Source: Mycogone perniciosa (taxonomy: Eukaryota > Ascomycota > Sordariomycetes > Hypocreales > Hypocreaceae). From it: a DNA stretch of 62,336 nucleotides. The translations under genes and the position numbers were made by a program. Below, in pieces: positions 33,651 to 44,603 of the stretch (position 1 is its first letter; the number at the start of each line of letters is the position of its first letter). Location: positions 1-62,336 of the forward strand of contig JAOALB010000132.1 in the NCBI GenBank assembly GCA_025331125.1, written 5' to 3'. The notes under the pieces were generated by a model. The model saw only the letters and a list, made by a program, of their open reading frames with translations. It had not been told where the DNA came from and did not search any database.

Positions 33651-35726
33651 TTACTCCATTGTCTTCACCTCATCCGCAACCGCAAACGTAGCCTCAGTCT
33701 TACTCCTGACCTCATCAACAGTCACCCCAGGCGCCAGCTCTGTGAGAGTCAGAGTTCCTTGCTTTCGGTCTACCTCGAATACGCACTATATCCTGAAGTC
33801 AGTCACACACCTCTTCAACTCAAAAGTCAATATCGACCTACCAAATCCGTAATAATGGTGCTAACACAGCGTGCTCCAGTTAATGGCAACCGACACTGCT
33901 GTACAATCTTAGGTGATCCATCCTTTGCGACGTGATCAGTTGCAACTATAATCTTGGTGCTGTCCGGGTTGGCCACTAAGTCCATGGCGCCGCCCATGCC
34001 TTTGAAGACCTTGCCCGGGATCATGTAATTGGCAAGATCACCGGCTGCACTGACTTGTAGGGCCTATCCAATGTCAGCTGCTTGCCTTATCATTTTGTCT
34101 GCTAGTAACTTACACCGAGGATGGAAACGTCGACGTGTCCGCCACGAATCATGCCAAAGGATTCGGATGAGTCGAAGCATGAAGCTCCAGGAACCAGCGT
34201 GACGGTCTCCTTTCCGGCGTTGACAACGTCGCTATAAAGAAAAAGCCGAAATTAGAAAAAATGGAACGAGATCAAAAACCTTTAGCTGCTCTAGAAGACT
34301 TACGGATCAACTTCTTCCTTGGTTGGATGCGGACCCATGCCGAGAAGACCGTTCTCAGACTGTAGCCAAACCGTACAGCCAGGAGGGAGAAATGACGCCG
34401 CCTGCGTGGGGATACCTACGTTCGAAAATGGTCAGAAACACGCATTTTCTTACCAGAAGCTTGGAATTCCATGGCTCACCAACTCCTAGGTTCACGTAGA
34501 ACCCTTCCTTCAACTCCTTGGACGCACGTTTCGCGATGCGATCTCGTCGCTCCTGCGCAGCACTCTTCTGCGCTGGATTCTCATTTTTGCCCTTGGTCTC
34601 TGGATCACGCAGCTTCAAAACTTCAATTTGCTTTTCCGCCGTCGCGGGGACGACCCTGTCGACGAAAACTCCTGGAAGATCCACATCATCTGGGTCAATA
34701 GCACCGACTTCAACGATGTTTTCTGCTTCCACGATGGTCATCTTGGCTGCCTTGGCCATGAGCGGTCCAAAGGCCCTGGTCGTGCGTCTGTTGTTTATCT
34801 CTGTGAGTGCCGTGTTCGTTTAGTTGGTGCAATTGTGCTTACCTGAAGACACAGTTGCCTGCGCTATCGGCTTTCCATGCTCTTATGATGGCGACATCGC
34901 CTCGAAGAGCCGTCTCCATGAGATACGACTTGCCGTTGAACTCTCTCGTTTCTCTCTTCCGACCCTTTTCTAAGACTGCGCCGGATGGATCAAGTCTTAC
35001 CGGAATCTCTCCCTTCTGAACAAGAGTATCTGGATCCCCATCAGTCATTCGTTCCACGGCACAATGTACATATGTGAAGTGGCATCTTACGTGCTCCAGT
35101 GGGTGTAAAAAATGCAGGAATTCCAGCACCAGCAACCCGAAGTCGCTCTGCCAGTGTTCCCTGCGGACACAACTCAATTGCCAACTCTCCATGCAGATAT
35201 TTCTTTTCCAGAGCCTTGTTGTTGCCCAGATATGACAGGATGAGGCGGTTCACCTGCCCTGTCTGGGTGAGGATGGACAGGCCGCCTTTGCCTTCTTGGC
35301 CAGCATTGTTGGACACTGCGGTGAGGGAATGGAGAGACTCGCTTCCTCTGCGATGAAGAGCTCTAATGAGAGTTTCTAAAGAGATGAGATTCCATGTTAG
35401 TACAATTGCACTACAATTGCACTACAATTGCGTGATGTTTGATGTAAGTGAGGCGTGGGGGATGACGTACCAGCAACACCACAGAGGCCAAATCCAGCAC
35501 TCAGAATTGTCGAACCGCTCTGGACATCTGCGACAGCAGCATCTGCGGATTCGTATAATTTCGAGCTCCTTTTATTCTGCGAGAATCGAATTGGTGTTGT
35601 TGACATGAACCGAACCGGTACGGGTCCAACTCGTGAAGGCCGAAGTAGGCGCCTCGTGATGGTGTATACGAGCGTTGTCGTCGTTCGGGGCATTCTTGCG
35701 TGAATCGGGCAAATAATAGCCGTCAT
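33651..35726 (-). CDS. Succinyl-CoA:3-ketoacid CoA transferase, mitochondrial
   Basis: Eight exons: 35726-35471, 35375-35091, 35029-34843, 34787-34480, 34415-34304, 34231-34114, 34063-33842 and 33785-33651, giving 540 residues. It transfers CoA from succinyl-CoA to acetoacetate or related 3-keto acids in mitochondria. The A domain has GSTILSAGFGLCGVAETLI near the N-terminus and FNGKSYLMETALRGDVAIIRAWK. The B domain has the active-site glutamate in LQSENGLLGMGP (Glu near 366), then MIRGGHVDVSILGA and GKVFKGMGGAMDLV. The N-terminus is Arg/Ser/Thr-rich and suits a mitochondrial presequence; a second ATG at 35693 (MPRTTTT) is an equally good start. Length agrees with the family. The linker between domains (GKNENPAQKSAAQERRDR) is long and charged, as usual. 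Confidence 0.95.
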
Positions 35727-36491
35727 TATGAATAAAAGGTGAGAGAGTAAAATTCTATAAAAATATAGCCTTTACCGAAGAAAATAAGAAATGTAGATTC
35801 AAGTTCCGCAGGGCCACCATTTCTTTTATTCGTCTCGGCACGGCGCTGCCCGGGGCTTGTTCGGGGTCTATAACCGGACCCATCGGCATCGGCTGGCAGG
35901 AAGCTAGATGAGGTGACGGAGTCCAAAACTTGAGGTCGTAGAAATACCAAATACTAGCAATACAGATTTAATGTCCATTAACTAGCACGAGACCTCCTTG
36001 CTCGACCCACTGATCGAATGAACTCTACCAAACGCTATCGTGGCCTCCGATAGATACTTCGTAGTCTTGTGAATGTTTATACGGAGTACTTACTTTCAGA
36101 ACGCATGGTTCCATGGCACACGAGTCTATCGGCATATAGAAATAGCCCCCGAAAGGCTGACCGTATTTATAGGTGATATTAAAACGCCACTTTAAGGGTC
36201 TCCAACACCATCGATAGTAAGCACGGCATCTAGAAATAGATCCCGGCGAGTCAGCATCACTGGTGCTAGCGACGCGAAGGATCTCCCCGCAAAATGCAAG
36301 GACCCCAGGATATCCCAGATCGTGGGGATGAGAAGCCGGCCCGATAGTAGTACCAATACTACTCCGTATCCATCCCTTAAATAACCGCAAAGATCTACCC
36401 CGGATTTTGTTGTTGGTCCTCCAGGCCATCTGGTAAGCTTCTGGCTCAGTGAATTGGAACTTCTCACCGCTGCTGTGGTGACTCGTTTACA
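35727..36491. other. Intergenic between CoA transferase and MFS permease
   Basis: Divergent promoter region for both neighbours. A minus-strand frame at 36025-36429 is uninterrupted for 134 codons but matches no family I know, and no splice partners are obvious. Confidence 0.55.
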
Positions 36492-38523
36492 ATGAACTCG
36501 AAAGCAGATCTTGACATGGTTTCCAAGGCTGAACATGATGAGCTCGCCGAAAATGGAGTCGACTTGGAGCGAGATGCCCAGATGACGAGGAACGTTTTGT
36601 TCAAGATTGACACTAGGTGAGTGTTGGAAGCGGCCAGCGGAGTCCCAATAGAGTGCTCACTCATCATATCTTCAGAATTATGCCTATTCTTGCCCTCTTG
36701 CTCCTCTGCTCGTTTCTCGACAGGACAAACGTCGGCAACGCCAAAATCCTCGGCTTAGAAAACGATCTCAACATTACCGACTTTCAATACTCCCAAGGCC
36801 TAGCAGTCTTTTATGCGACTTACATTGCCTGGTGAGCATCCACCCACTGCTCAGCCATACCATAGTAACTCGCCAACAGACCATATAGCGAGCTGCCGAG
36901 CAATCTCCTCCTCAAAAAGGTCTCGCCCAGGATATGGCTTCCCTTCCTGGCCTTCGCTTGGGGCGTCATCACCATGTGTCTGGGCTTCGTACGAAACTTT
37001 GGCGGCTTCGTGGCTGTGCGAGCTCTCCTCGGCATTGCGGAGGGAGGCCTGTTCCCAGGCATTGTGCTGTACTTGTCCAGCATGTATACACGCGGAGAGT
37101 TGGCGCTACGGATTGGTATCTTCTACACAGCCGCTTCGTTGTCTGGCGCATTTGGCGGTATTCTCGCTAGAGGTCTCTCGGAGATCGGTGGGCTCGAGGG
37201 ATGGAGGTGGATATTTATCATTGAAGGATTGCTTGTGAGTATCTATCTGTGTCGTGCGAATGAGCGATAGCTGACGTTCACCAGACCGTTGCTTCTGGAG
37301 TGATTGCCTTCTTCGGCCTGCCGAATGGTATTGCATCAGCCAGTTTCCTCACGCCCGAAGAGCGCGAATTCGCTGCGAAGCGACTAGCAACTGATGGCTT
37401 CGGCGGACGTTTCAAGTAAGGCCATCACTTCATCGCCATAACCCCCCTGAAAAACAGCAGGACTAACACTGCAACTCTTCAGCTTGGCTGGTGAGGCAGA
37501 AGAGCGCTTTAGGTGGTCCGAGGTTCGCCGTGGCATCTTCAATGTCCAGGTCTGGCTTACATCGACGGCATACTTTTCTCTACTTTCCGGGATCTACTCC
37601 TTCGGGCTCTTCGTAAGGAATATCAGTGATGCTATCTGCAGACAAGCTTGACTGACTTGGGATTGAAGCTGCCTACAATTGTTAACGACCTCCACATTGC
37701 CACCAACTCCAACCAAGCCCAGCTTTGGACTGTCATCCCCTATGCCGTCGCAACTCCAGTCACAGGTATGTCCTCAGACAAGGCCAATAATCCAAATGCT
37801 CACATTACCGTGCTAATATTCTTTCGCCTAGTCCTCATCGCCTTCCTCTCCGATCGACTCAAGCTCCGTGGTGCTCCCATGCTCATCATGCTCCCCATAT
37901 CCATCGTAGGCTACGCCGTCATTGCACACGTTGAGTCCGCCGGGGTGCGTTTCGCCATGACATGCCTCATGGCGCTGGGCATGTACAGCTCTGTGCCATG
38001 CGTGCTGGTTTGGAACGCGAATAACTCGGCTGGCCACTACAAACGAGCCACCACCTCTGCGTTGCAGCTTGCGGTGGCAAACTGTGGTGGATTCGTCGCA
38101 AGTGAGTTTTTAAGCTGCTGTTTCTCCTCCTCTGGCTAATATGTGTGTCCTTGTAGCGTTTGCATATCCGAACTCGGAAGCCCCTATGTACCAGGAAGGG
38201 CATACTATCATTATGGGATTGTTGTGCTACGCATGGGTGGCGTAAGTCCTCCCCCTCCCCCTTCCCCCCCTTTTGTAGGAATTCTTGACCAATTTCTGCG
38301 TCTCAGTGTTCTTGTCAACATGCTTTGGTGCTTGAAGATCAACCGTGATAAGAAGAACGGCAAATACGATGAATATGCCGGCACGGGGGATGACCGCGAT
38401 CCCGAGTTCAAGATGGTTCCGTGGAACCTGATTTCGTCACAACATGTAATACATGAAATTATACAGCCCATTTCTATTCGAGAGATTAAGCATATAAGCC
38501 CTGAATGGCATGTTATGTTTTAA
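36492..38523 (+). CDS. MFS permease, anion:cation symporter (Dal5-like) family
   Basis: Nine exons: 36492-36616, 36676-36831, 36889-37234, 37285-37415, 37483-37612, 37669-37765, 37832-38101, 38157-38241 and 38307-38523, giving about 518 residues. Typical family stretches are LLCSFLDRTNVGNAKILGLE in helix 1, FYATYIACELPSNLLLKK, ALLGIAEGGLFPGIVLYLS and WRWIFIIEGLL. Relatives import allantoate, nicotinate, pantothenate, biotin precursors or other organic anions; the substrate here cannot be told. Twelve helices fit. Relatives usually end soon after a DPxFxxx segment, but here the frame continues about 36 residues past DPEFKMV, which may reflect loss of the original stop codon. It is divergent from the CoA transferase. 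Confidence 0.9.
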
Positions 38524-38625
38524 TAAACCCCCTTAGTGAAGCCGGTGTTAGTTGTATCAAGAATGTCAGACTGTAATATTCTGCATATATGTGTCTGTTT
38601 ACTGCCTCTCAAAATCGCACAAGTT

Positions 38626-39633
38626 CTATTCAAGAAACGCCTTCTTTACAGCCTCAACCTCCTCCTCATTCCCACACACCAATCCCGCCCTCTCATCGCA
38701 ATTCCCCATCACTCTCGCCAACACACCCTCCCCATCTGATGGATCAATCGCCCTGCCCCCCGCACACTCCACAATCAGAGCAATAGGGCATAGTTCATAC
38801 AGCCTTCTCAACTTCGCCTTGCTCATCGACGTGACGGGAGATATGTATACACCATGACCCTTGACCAGTGCGTGTACCACGTCTGGTACCAACCCACCAC
38901 TGTATCGAAGTGTGTACTTCTTAGAGATGAACTCCGTGACAAGGTTCATGTACTTCTCATCCTCCGCCGCGGCGCGCAAGTTCGCTGGTGCGAAGAACTT
39001 CGTCTTGTGCGGCGCGGGAGCCAGATGCACATTCTCTCGAATAACCTGAGCACTTTGAAGACCTCCTTCGTCACTGAGTCCAAGCTCGAAACACGCTGGT
39101 TCCCGCCCTGGTTCTCTCAGAGCCACTATAGCTGTTGTACGTGGGCCATAAACACCGAGGATGGCAGCGACTTGCTTCTCTCGTGGAGACTGATCCAGTG
39201 CCGACTCGCCTTGCCATACACCGATGATGGTGCCTACAGTCCAATTCGGCCCAATGATAGAGCTCCCATCCAGCGGATCAAAAGCCACTGTGAATTTCTC
39301 TTCGCCCGCAGAAGAAGAGGGGGCATCATGGACAACAGCTTTTTCTACCGGATCCTCCTCACTGCTGGCGGTCACGACAGAAGGACATTTCGCCAGCGCG
39401 GCGCGGATGATGTCTTCTGCTAAGACATCGACGTTGAGTTGCTCATCGCCAAAGGTGTTTGCCGTGCCAGCGAGCGAGACTTGGTGAGACTGTCGCAGGG
39501 TTTTGCCAATGTCTGAGATGGCGTCTAGGAGGTGAGGTAGAATGGACGTTATGAGGATATGACGGGTTTCCGAGAGGGAGCCTTCCTGGAGGTGTTGTGG
39601 AAACCAGGAGTTTATTGAAGATCCGTTTGCCAT
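38626..39633 (-). CDS. FBPase/SBPase-fold sugar bisphosphatase
   Basis: A single exon of 335 residues from MANGSSINSWFP; an upstream in-frame ATG at 39693 would add 20 residues. The family signature is intact: DEQLNVDVLAEDII, SSEEDP (metal-binding acidic pair), FDPLDGSSIIGPNW (D-P-L-D-G-S-S metal/phosphate site) and RYSGGLVPDVVHAL, then CPIALIVECAGGRA. This fold covers fructose-1,6- and sedoheptulose-1,7-bisphosphatases. The short length and sequence suit the fungal sedoheptulose-bisphosphatase-like group rather than canonical gluconeogenic FBPase, but substrate preference is not readable. The 3' end lies about 100 bp from the MFS permease 3' end, a convergent pair. Confidence 0.9.
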   Translation of the reverse strand: MANGSSINSWFPQHLQEGSLSETRHILITSILPHLLDAISDIGKTLRQSHQVSLAGTANTFGDEQLNVDVLAEDIIRAALAKCPSVVTASSEEDPVEKAVVHDAPSSSAGEEKFTVAFDPLDGSSIIGPNWTVGTIIGVWQGESALDQSPREKQVAAILGVYGPRTTAIVALREPGREPACFELGLSDEGGLQSAQVIRENVHLAPAPHKTKFFAPANLRAAAEDEKYMNLVTEFISKKYTLRYSGGLVPDVVHALVKGHGVYISPVTSMSKAKLRRLYELCPIALIVECAGGRAIDPSDGEGVLARVMGNCDERAGLVCGNEEEVEAVKKAFLE

Positions 39634-40394
39634 GGTAAAGTTGCTGCTTCGAAGTTGATGAAAAGAGTGAGTGAGTGGCCGATTACGGGGCATATTATGC
39701 GCGATTATCACGATCGCGAGTCGTTCGCCAGAACACTCATTTTAGCACCCATTCAACTAAAAGAGCCATCTAGTGATTGAAAAAAAGAAAAAAGAACGTG
39801 CAATTATTAGTGCAAGAATATTCCGATTTTTATGCTCATTCCTTTGTCGTTTTGTCATGATATTTCCAATTTAATGGTGGGAGTCGCTCTTTTGAGTGCG
39901 CTGCGGAGCTTAAGACTGGCACCAAAGCACAAGTCTCCTGAACATCTTTTGTCTAGCAATCAAATAATATACCCAAAAATGGAACATTATTTCGCAATTT
40001 CGTCAAACATCTATAATAAATACTCCAGAGTAGCATGAATGCAGCTCGTGCACATTAAAACCTGTATAACACACCTCTCGTTTGCATGTTCCTTCCCAAT
40101 GGGAGCATTCCCAACATCCCCTCCCACAGTAACCTTTCCATTCCACTTCGCTCGATGGACCGTATAAACGCCAGCTGGTATATATTAAAAAGAACATTCC
40201 AGATGCGTGATGCTCTTTCAATTCCATCCATGAAAAAAGACATCAAATCTTATAACGAATATGTTGGGAATAGGGGGTAAATAAAGCGACATGTTGCTGA
40301 AGATCCGAGTATGCAATGCTCGCGCACTGCTCGAGATTGACGCTGAAATTCTTCAAAATCGTAAATGCCAGTGTGCCGATACCGATGATTGTGG
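39634..40394. other. Intergenic, AT-rich
   Basis: Promoter side of the bisphosphatase and 3' flank of the glycosyltransferase; no gene seen. Confidence 0.6.
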
Positions 40395-41549
40395 CTATAG
40401 ATCGTCCTCCACAAACCGCCTCATCAGCAAGTTGAACCTTGTATCCTGTGATCGAATAATCGTAGGTGTCAGGTACTTCAGGTATCGCTCCCACCCCATC
40501 TGACCCCAAGCATGGTATGTCAACTGGTTATCAAACAGGCTGCCTCCCGTGTGCTCGATCTTGTCGGCCCAGAACTTGGCCTCGCGGTCGTGCAGCGGCT
40601 GGTGCATCCACTCGATGTGATCCCACGTCCACGTCGGCCAGAAGAAGGCATCCGGCGGCAGTGTGCAAATCTCAGTAGGGAACTCCTTTGACATCTTCTT
40701 TGGCAGGATGACGCTGTGGTAGTTCCACTCCTTGCTTAGGTCCGCATCTTGATATGTTCCGATCCAGCGCTTGAGGAACGTGCTGTTGGCGCGCGCGACG
40801 ACCACAGCGTTGCAGAGACCGGCTCGGTTGCCGCCCTCGTGGCCCATGACGATGTCGTGTGGGTGCGGCGCGTGGAGGAGGTTTGTGAAGGGTCGGAGAG
40901 CGTATGCATCGATGTCGAGGTATATGCCGCCCTGTTGGCGGAGGATCTGGAGACGGATGATGTCTGCGGCGTGGGCCGGGTGTTTCTGTTCAGCAATTTC
41001 GCTATGGGGGTGCTTGACGATGGTGATTTGATCCTTGAGTCGGTTGATCCAAGGATTCTTCAGGGGGTCGGTATGAGGATCGTCTGGAGAAGGTTCTTTC
41101 GTGAGCGCATAGTGCAGTTGTAGGGATGTAGGCTTGATGGAGATGAGGGCACTCCGAATAGCCAGGTAGCTGAGGAAATCAAACTCCTTCGATCCGGCTT
41201 TGGGGTTCTGGAGGAAGACGAAGTGGACGATGTTGGGAATGGGATCGTCATTGTCGGATGGGGGCGGCGACGGCTCGCCGAGGAGCGGTTTGCCATATAG
41301 ACATGCCAGCTCTCTTGGGGTAGGGGAGAAGGCCTTCTCAACCTCCTTCTGGCCAGAGAAAGGGTTCTTCTGTAGAAAATGGTCGATGAACCGATAGAGC
41401 GGGTCGTGGTGGAAGAAGGTGAGGACGACGAGGAAGCAGAGGGCTACAAGGCCGCCGCTTTTCAATCGGAAGCCATTTCGACGAGATGCAGTTCCAGTGG
41501 ATGGCTGTCCAAGGAGGCCGACATGGTGGCCATCGAATCGGTTAGCCAT
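40395..41549 (-). CDS. Glycosyltransferase family 32, type II membrane protein
   Basis: A single exon of 384 residues. The short cytoplasmic N-terminus is followed by one signal-anchor helix near 31-46 (SGGLVALCFLVVLTFF), the topology of Golgi glycosyltransferases. The catalytic region has IPNIVHFVFL, then HAADIIRLQILRQQGGIYLD with the DXD metal-binding motif as DID at 212-214, and GLCNAVVVARANSTFLKRW. These mark the GT32 family (Och1/Sur1-related), which uses nucleotide sugars such as GDP-mannose for protein or lipid glycans. Acceptor and linkage are unknown. The ATG at 41549 was chosen because it starts just before the anchor; the open frame extends upstream only through leader-like sequence. 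No break seen. Confidence 0.9.
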   Translation of the reverse strand: MANRFDGHHVGLLGQPSTGTASRRNGFRLKSGGLVALCFLVVLTFFHHDPLYRFIDHFLQKNPFSGQKEVEKAFSPTPRELACLYGKPLLGEPSPPPSDNDDPIPNIVHFVFLQNPKAGSKEFDFLSYLAIRSALISIKPTSLQLHYALTKEPSPDDPHTDPLKNPWINRLKDQITIVKHPHSEIAEQKHPAHAADIIRLQILRQQGGIYLDIDAYALRPFTNLLHAPHPHDIVMGHEGGNRAGLCNAVVVARANSTFLKRWIGTYQDADLSKEWNYHSVILPKKMSKEFPTEICTLPPDAFFWPTWTWDHIEWMHQPLHDREAKFWADKIEHTGGSLFDNQLTYHAWGQMGWERYLKYLTPTIIRSQDTRFNLLMRRFVEDDL

Positions 41550-41893
41550 TGAGAATGAGGCTATTGGGACATCGATAAAGGAGTGATGTCGAAGGGAGAA
41601 GAGGTTTGGAGAAAAGTTTGGAGGTGGCTTTTTCTGCCTCCGGAGTGAGAGTACCAACACACTCAGTTAATTTCCACTGACAAGACCTGAACCCTATACA
41701 ATCGGTAATGGTGTGAGCATAGTTCCAGCACAATGTGTCGAACTAGTATTACAACAATTATGGTACTGTGGAAAGGGGGGATATGGATATTCTAATGTAA
41801 GCTTAAAAGAAGATCGCAACCGAAGTTGCAGGGAAACAAGCCTGTATATAAAATACATTAAGAGTACTCCGTACTCTGTAATGCTATTTATAT
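41550..41893. other. Intergenic left of the MITE-like element
   Basis: Promoter side of the GT32 gene, with a GTACTCCGTAC palindrome at 41864-41874, about 20 bp from the element boundary. Confidence 0.6.
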
Positions 41894-42206
41894 AGATAAA
41901 AATTGCTATTCGCACTATTTGCACAGATAGTCTATGCACTACGCCCCTGCAGCTCTGTATTACACTATAGAACTAAAATACTACTATACTAATAAGTAAT
42001 ATAATAGATAATATATTAAATAATAAATCTTTAATACCCCTTTTATCTATTCTATACGGAGTACGGAGTACAAAATCTCCTTAAGCCGATTAGTTTTTTA
42101 GCTGTATTGGTTATATAATTGTGATATTAATTCTATCTCCGTTGCTGCTGCCATTAAAGATTTTTGGTAGCGCATAGACCATCTGTGCGAATAGCAATTT
42201 TTATCT
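41894..42206. mobile_element. MITE-like inverted-repeat element
   Basis: The left arm at 41894-41942 and the right arm at 42167-42206 are inverted copies. The outer 22 bp (AGATAAAAATTGCTATTCGC plus AC) are identical. The inner part, AGATAGTCTATGCACTAC, matches with two transition differences. The left arm alone carries a 9 bp near-tandem duplication (TATTCGCAC/TATTTGCAC). The roughly 220 bp interior is very AT-rich, non-coding and includes GTACGGAGTAC at 42061-42071. The short length, absence of a transposase and long terminal inverted repeats fit a miniature DNA transposon. I see no clear target-site duplication, and C-to-T type differences would suit repeat-induced point mutation. Confidence 0.65.
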
Positions 42207-42705
42207 GTGTGAATATCATTACTCTACTCCGTACATCAATACTAATATCCATACTACTACTCCGTACTTGTACTCATATACTTGAAGAGAGGTACGAAGT
42301 AGATATGTTCGAATACTACAGAGTACCGAGTACTTCGTACTATTGCCAAGTAGGCCGACGGCAATCGAAATGCCGAATCCTCAGCTAAGCCTATTGAGGC
42401 TAAAGACCAAAACAGTTCAAGACTAGATCATGTGGCGAAGGGTACATGCCTGCTCTATGTGGAGTAGTCGGATAATACTACCAAGAGTGGCTTAAATTCT
42501 TCTCTGTGCTTCTTGCTTAGGTCAGATGCATTCGTTCTCCTCCTGGTATTACGTGATGGCCTCACTTTGCCAGTTTGTGCTGCACTGATAATTAGTCCAC
42601 AAACAATCGGCCACTATTAAGGAAGTGTTACGCAAGCAGCAGTCACATTGCCACTACAAAATCATCGTTTAAACTGACGACGCGTCCTGTCTGAAACCCT
42701 AGGAG
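42207..42705. other. Intergenic right of the MITE-like element
   Basis: Carries further palindromes, including GTACTTCGTAC at 42330-42340 and partial CTCCGTAC copies, and leads into the promoter of the C6 regulator. Confidence 0.6.
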
Positions 42706-44603
42706 ATGGCCGGCCAGAATCAGTTCTGCTGGGAGTGTCAGCGCCGCGAATGGCTATGCGATGGAGGGCGCCCGTTCTGTAAATCGTGCGTTACAGCCGG
42801 TTTGGTCTGTCCTGGCTATGAAAACCACAGACCTCTTACGTGGCTCACTCCCGGAAAAGTCACAGTCCACTCGACGCGGAAGTTGGCTCGAATTTCGTCG
42901 TCACCAAAACCAACTAAGACGCCAAAGCAGAAAGCCAAGTCCACTATGGAGACAATTTCGGGTCCATTTGGAGACGCCAATTTCCGACGGGATGATAAGG
43001 CGCATCATAGGGCGCATCACAAGGCGCAGAGTCTCGAATTGGCGGGCCGACATGGCGTAACAATACCCATGGACTTGAAGCCACATGAATGGGATGTCAT
43101 TGAAAGCGTTCGGTTCTGTAAGTCTCTTTTAGCCCCTATTTGTTACTTGTACTCGTATGTTGTCATGATGCCCTTTCTTCTGCTCCGTACTCCGTACATA
43201 CTCGTACATCGACCGATCCCAGCTTACTGGCTAGTCAACTCATACATCGTTCCTGGCAATCTGGCCTGCGAGCTTGCCCCAAATCGCTTCACATATGTAG
43301 AAATCCAACACGACAGCATTTCTACATGGGGTCCATCCACACAACTATGGATCACGTCGCTAGCACTCGCCCACCGTGTCTCACTGGTTTCTCGGACACA
43401 GGGGCTTGAGGTAGAACCCCGACGTCCAGGTCCCACCAAAGACCTGTGGTCATCGTTTTATAGCTTTACTGCGCATACTCTTTATGCTCTGAAAGAACAG
43501 ATTTCCCGTACGGAGTTGAATAACGACGAGATAATCTATTGTATCAATAGTCTTCTTGGTGCTGAGGTAAATACCGCACTTTTCTATCATTGAACGCAGA
43601 GCGTTACATATACTCACCCTTTACTCCGTACTCCGTACGGATACATGCTCTCTTAATCAAAATTTTCGCGCTAATGATTGATTCTCTTTCTTATTCCGTC
43701 TAGCTCCTCACGTCTACTTCAACATCATGGCTTACCCATATTTATGGGTTCATCACCATAATAAATCTTCGAGGCGGCCTTCGCCGTTTGATAGACTCCG
43801 GCGGTATGTTGAAATTGACGTTGGTCGATTTTGTAATGTATGTCTTCGGCTTCCTATGAATATGGGGTATTGGAAATGTGATTACGGCGCTGATTTTTTC
43901 CCACTGTTGTCCCGACATTAGTATCAGCGTCATGGCAAACACGACCAGTCCGTCAAACAGCCTAATTGCGGGAGTTTCAGACTTTGCCCTGGCGGATATA
44001 GAGGATCTGTATACGATCTCACTCAGTGCGTTTTTTCCCTGTCCGCCACACTTGTTTATGGATATTGTGCGCATAACTCGTCTTCGGGAGCAAGTTGCGA
44101 CTGGCTCCGCCATCGAAGGGGGAGAGTCAATCCAAGAAGCTATACAGAACATCTTGACTCATCTTGAGGGTTTCCGGCCGGGCCCTTGGAGGGAGGCGTT
44201 TAAATTACCCGACTCGACAGAGTGCCGAATTGTGGCAGAGACCTTTCAAGCTGCTGTGGCGCTGTATTGCATTCTCTCTTTGCCTCACGATGAAAACGAC
44301 GCTATGCATCGGTTTTGGAAGCTGTTCTACCAGACTCGCCTTTTTACACTTCTAGAAGAGGGTATGAAGATTCCGGTATGTCGAAGACCTGCGAGGTGGC
44401 CTGTGGTAGTTGCTGGTGTTGCAGTTGCGGATGGTACATGGGACGAAAAGGCTTTGGTGGAGAAATATCTAAACGAATCGGGACTATGGACTGGTGTCGG
44501 AATGTCGCTCCTTACAACAAAGGCGGTGCTAAAGAAGTTTTGGGCATCTGGGAAAACAGGCTGGGATAATTGCTTCGATAGACCGTATTATGTTCTGTGT
44601 TAG
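42706..44603 (+). CDS. C6 zinc-cluster transcription factor (fungal_trans_2 type)
   Basis: Exons 42706-43117, 43223-43566, 43704-43837 and 43922-44603 give about 523 residues. The N-terminal cluster is CWECQRREWLCDGGRPFCKS followed by CVTAGLVC, spacing C-x2-C-x6-C-x6-C-x2-C-x6-C. A basic linker follows, then a helical region with NLACELAPNRFTY, SLALAHRVS and GFITIINLRGGLRRLI, the pattern of fungal-specific factors of the fungal_trans_2 group. Such proteins bind CGG-containing sites and often control an adjacent pathway. Intron 1 (105 nt) is a multiple of three with no stop, so its retention would insert 35 residues. Introns 1 and 2 both carry GTACTCCGTAC palindromes. The MFS exporter, reductase and GST downstream are candidate targets by position only. 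Confidence 0.85.
43187..43197. repeat. Dispersed palindrome inside an intron
   Basis: GTACTCCGTAC lies within intron 1 of the C6 regulator gene; a second exact copy sits in intron 2 at 43628-43638. Confidence 0.8.
43628..43638. repeat. Dispersed palindrome inside an intron
   Basis: GTACTCCGTAC within intron 2 of the C6 regulator gene, directly preceded by a partial copy, TTACTCCGTAC. Confidence 0.8.

Noticed and set aside
36025..36429. 134-codon minus-strand frame between CoA transferase and permease
   Set aside because: It sits in a divergent promoter region, contains a degenerate palindrome copy and matches no family.
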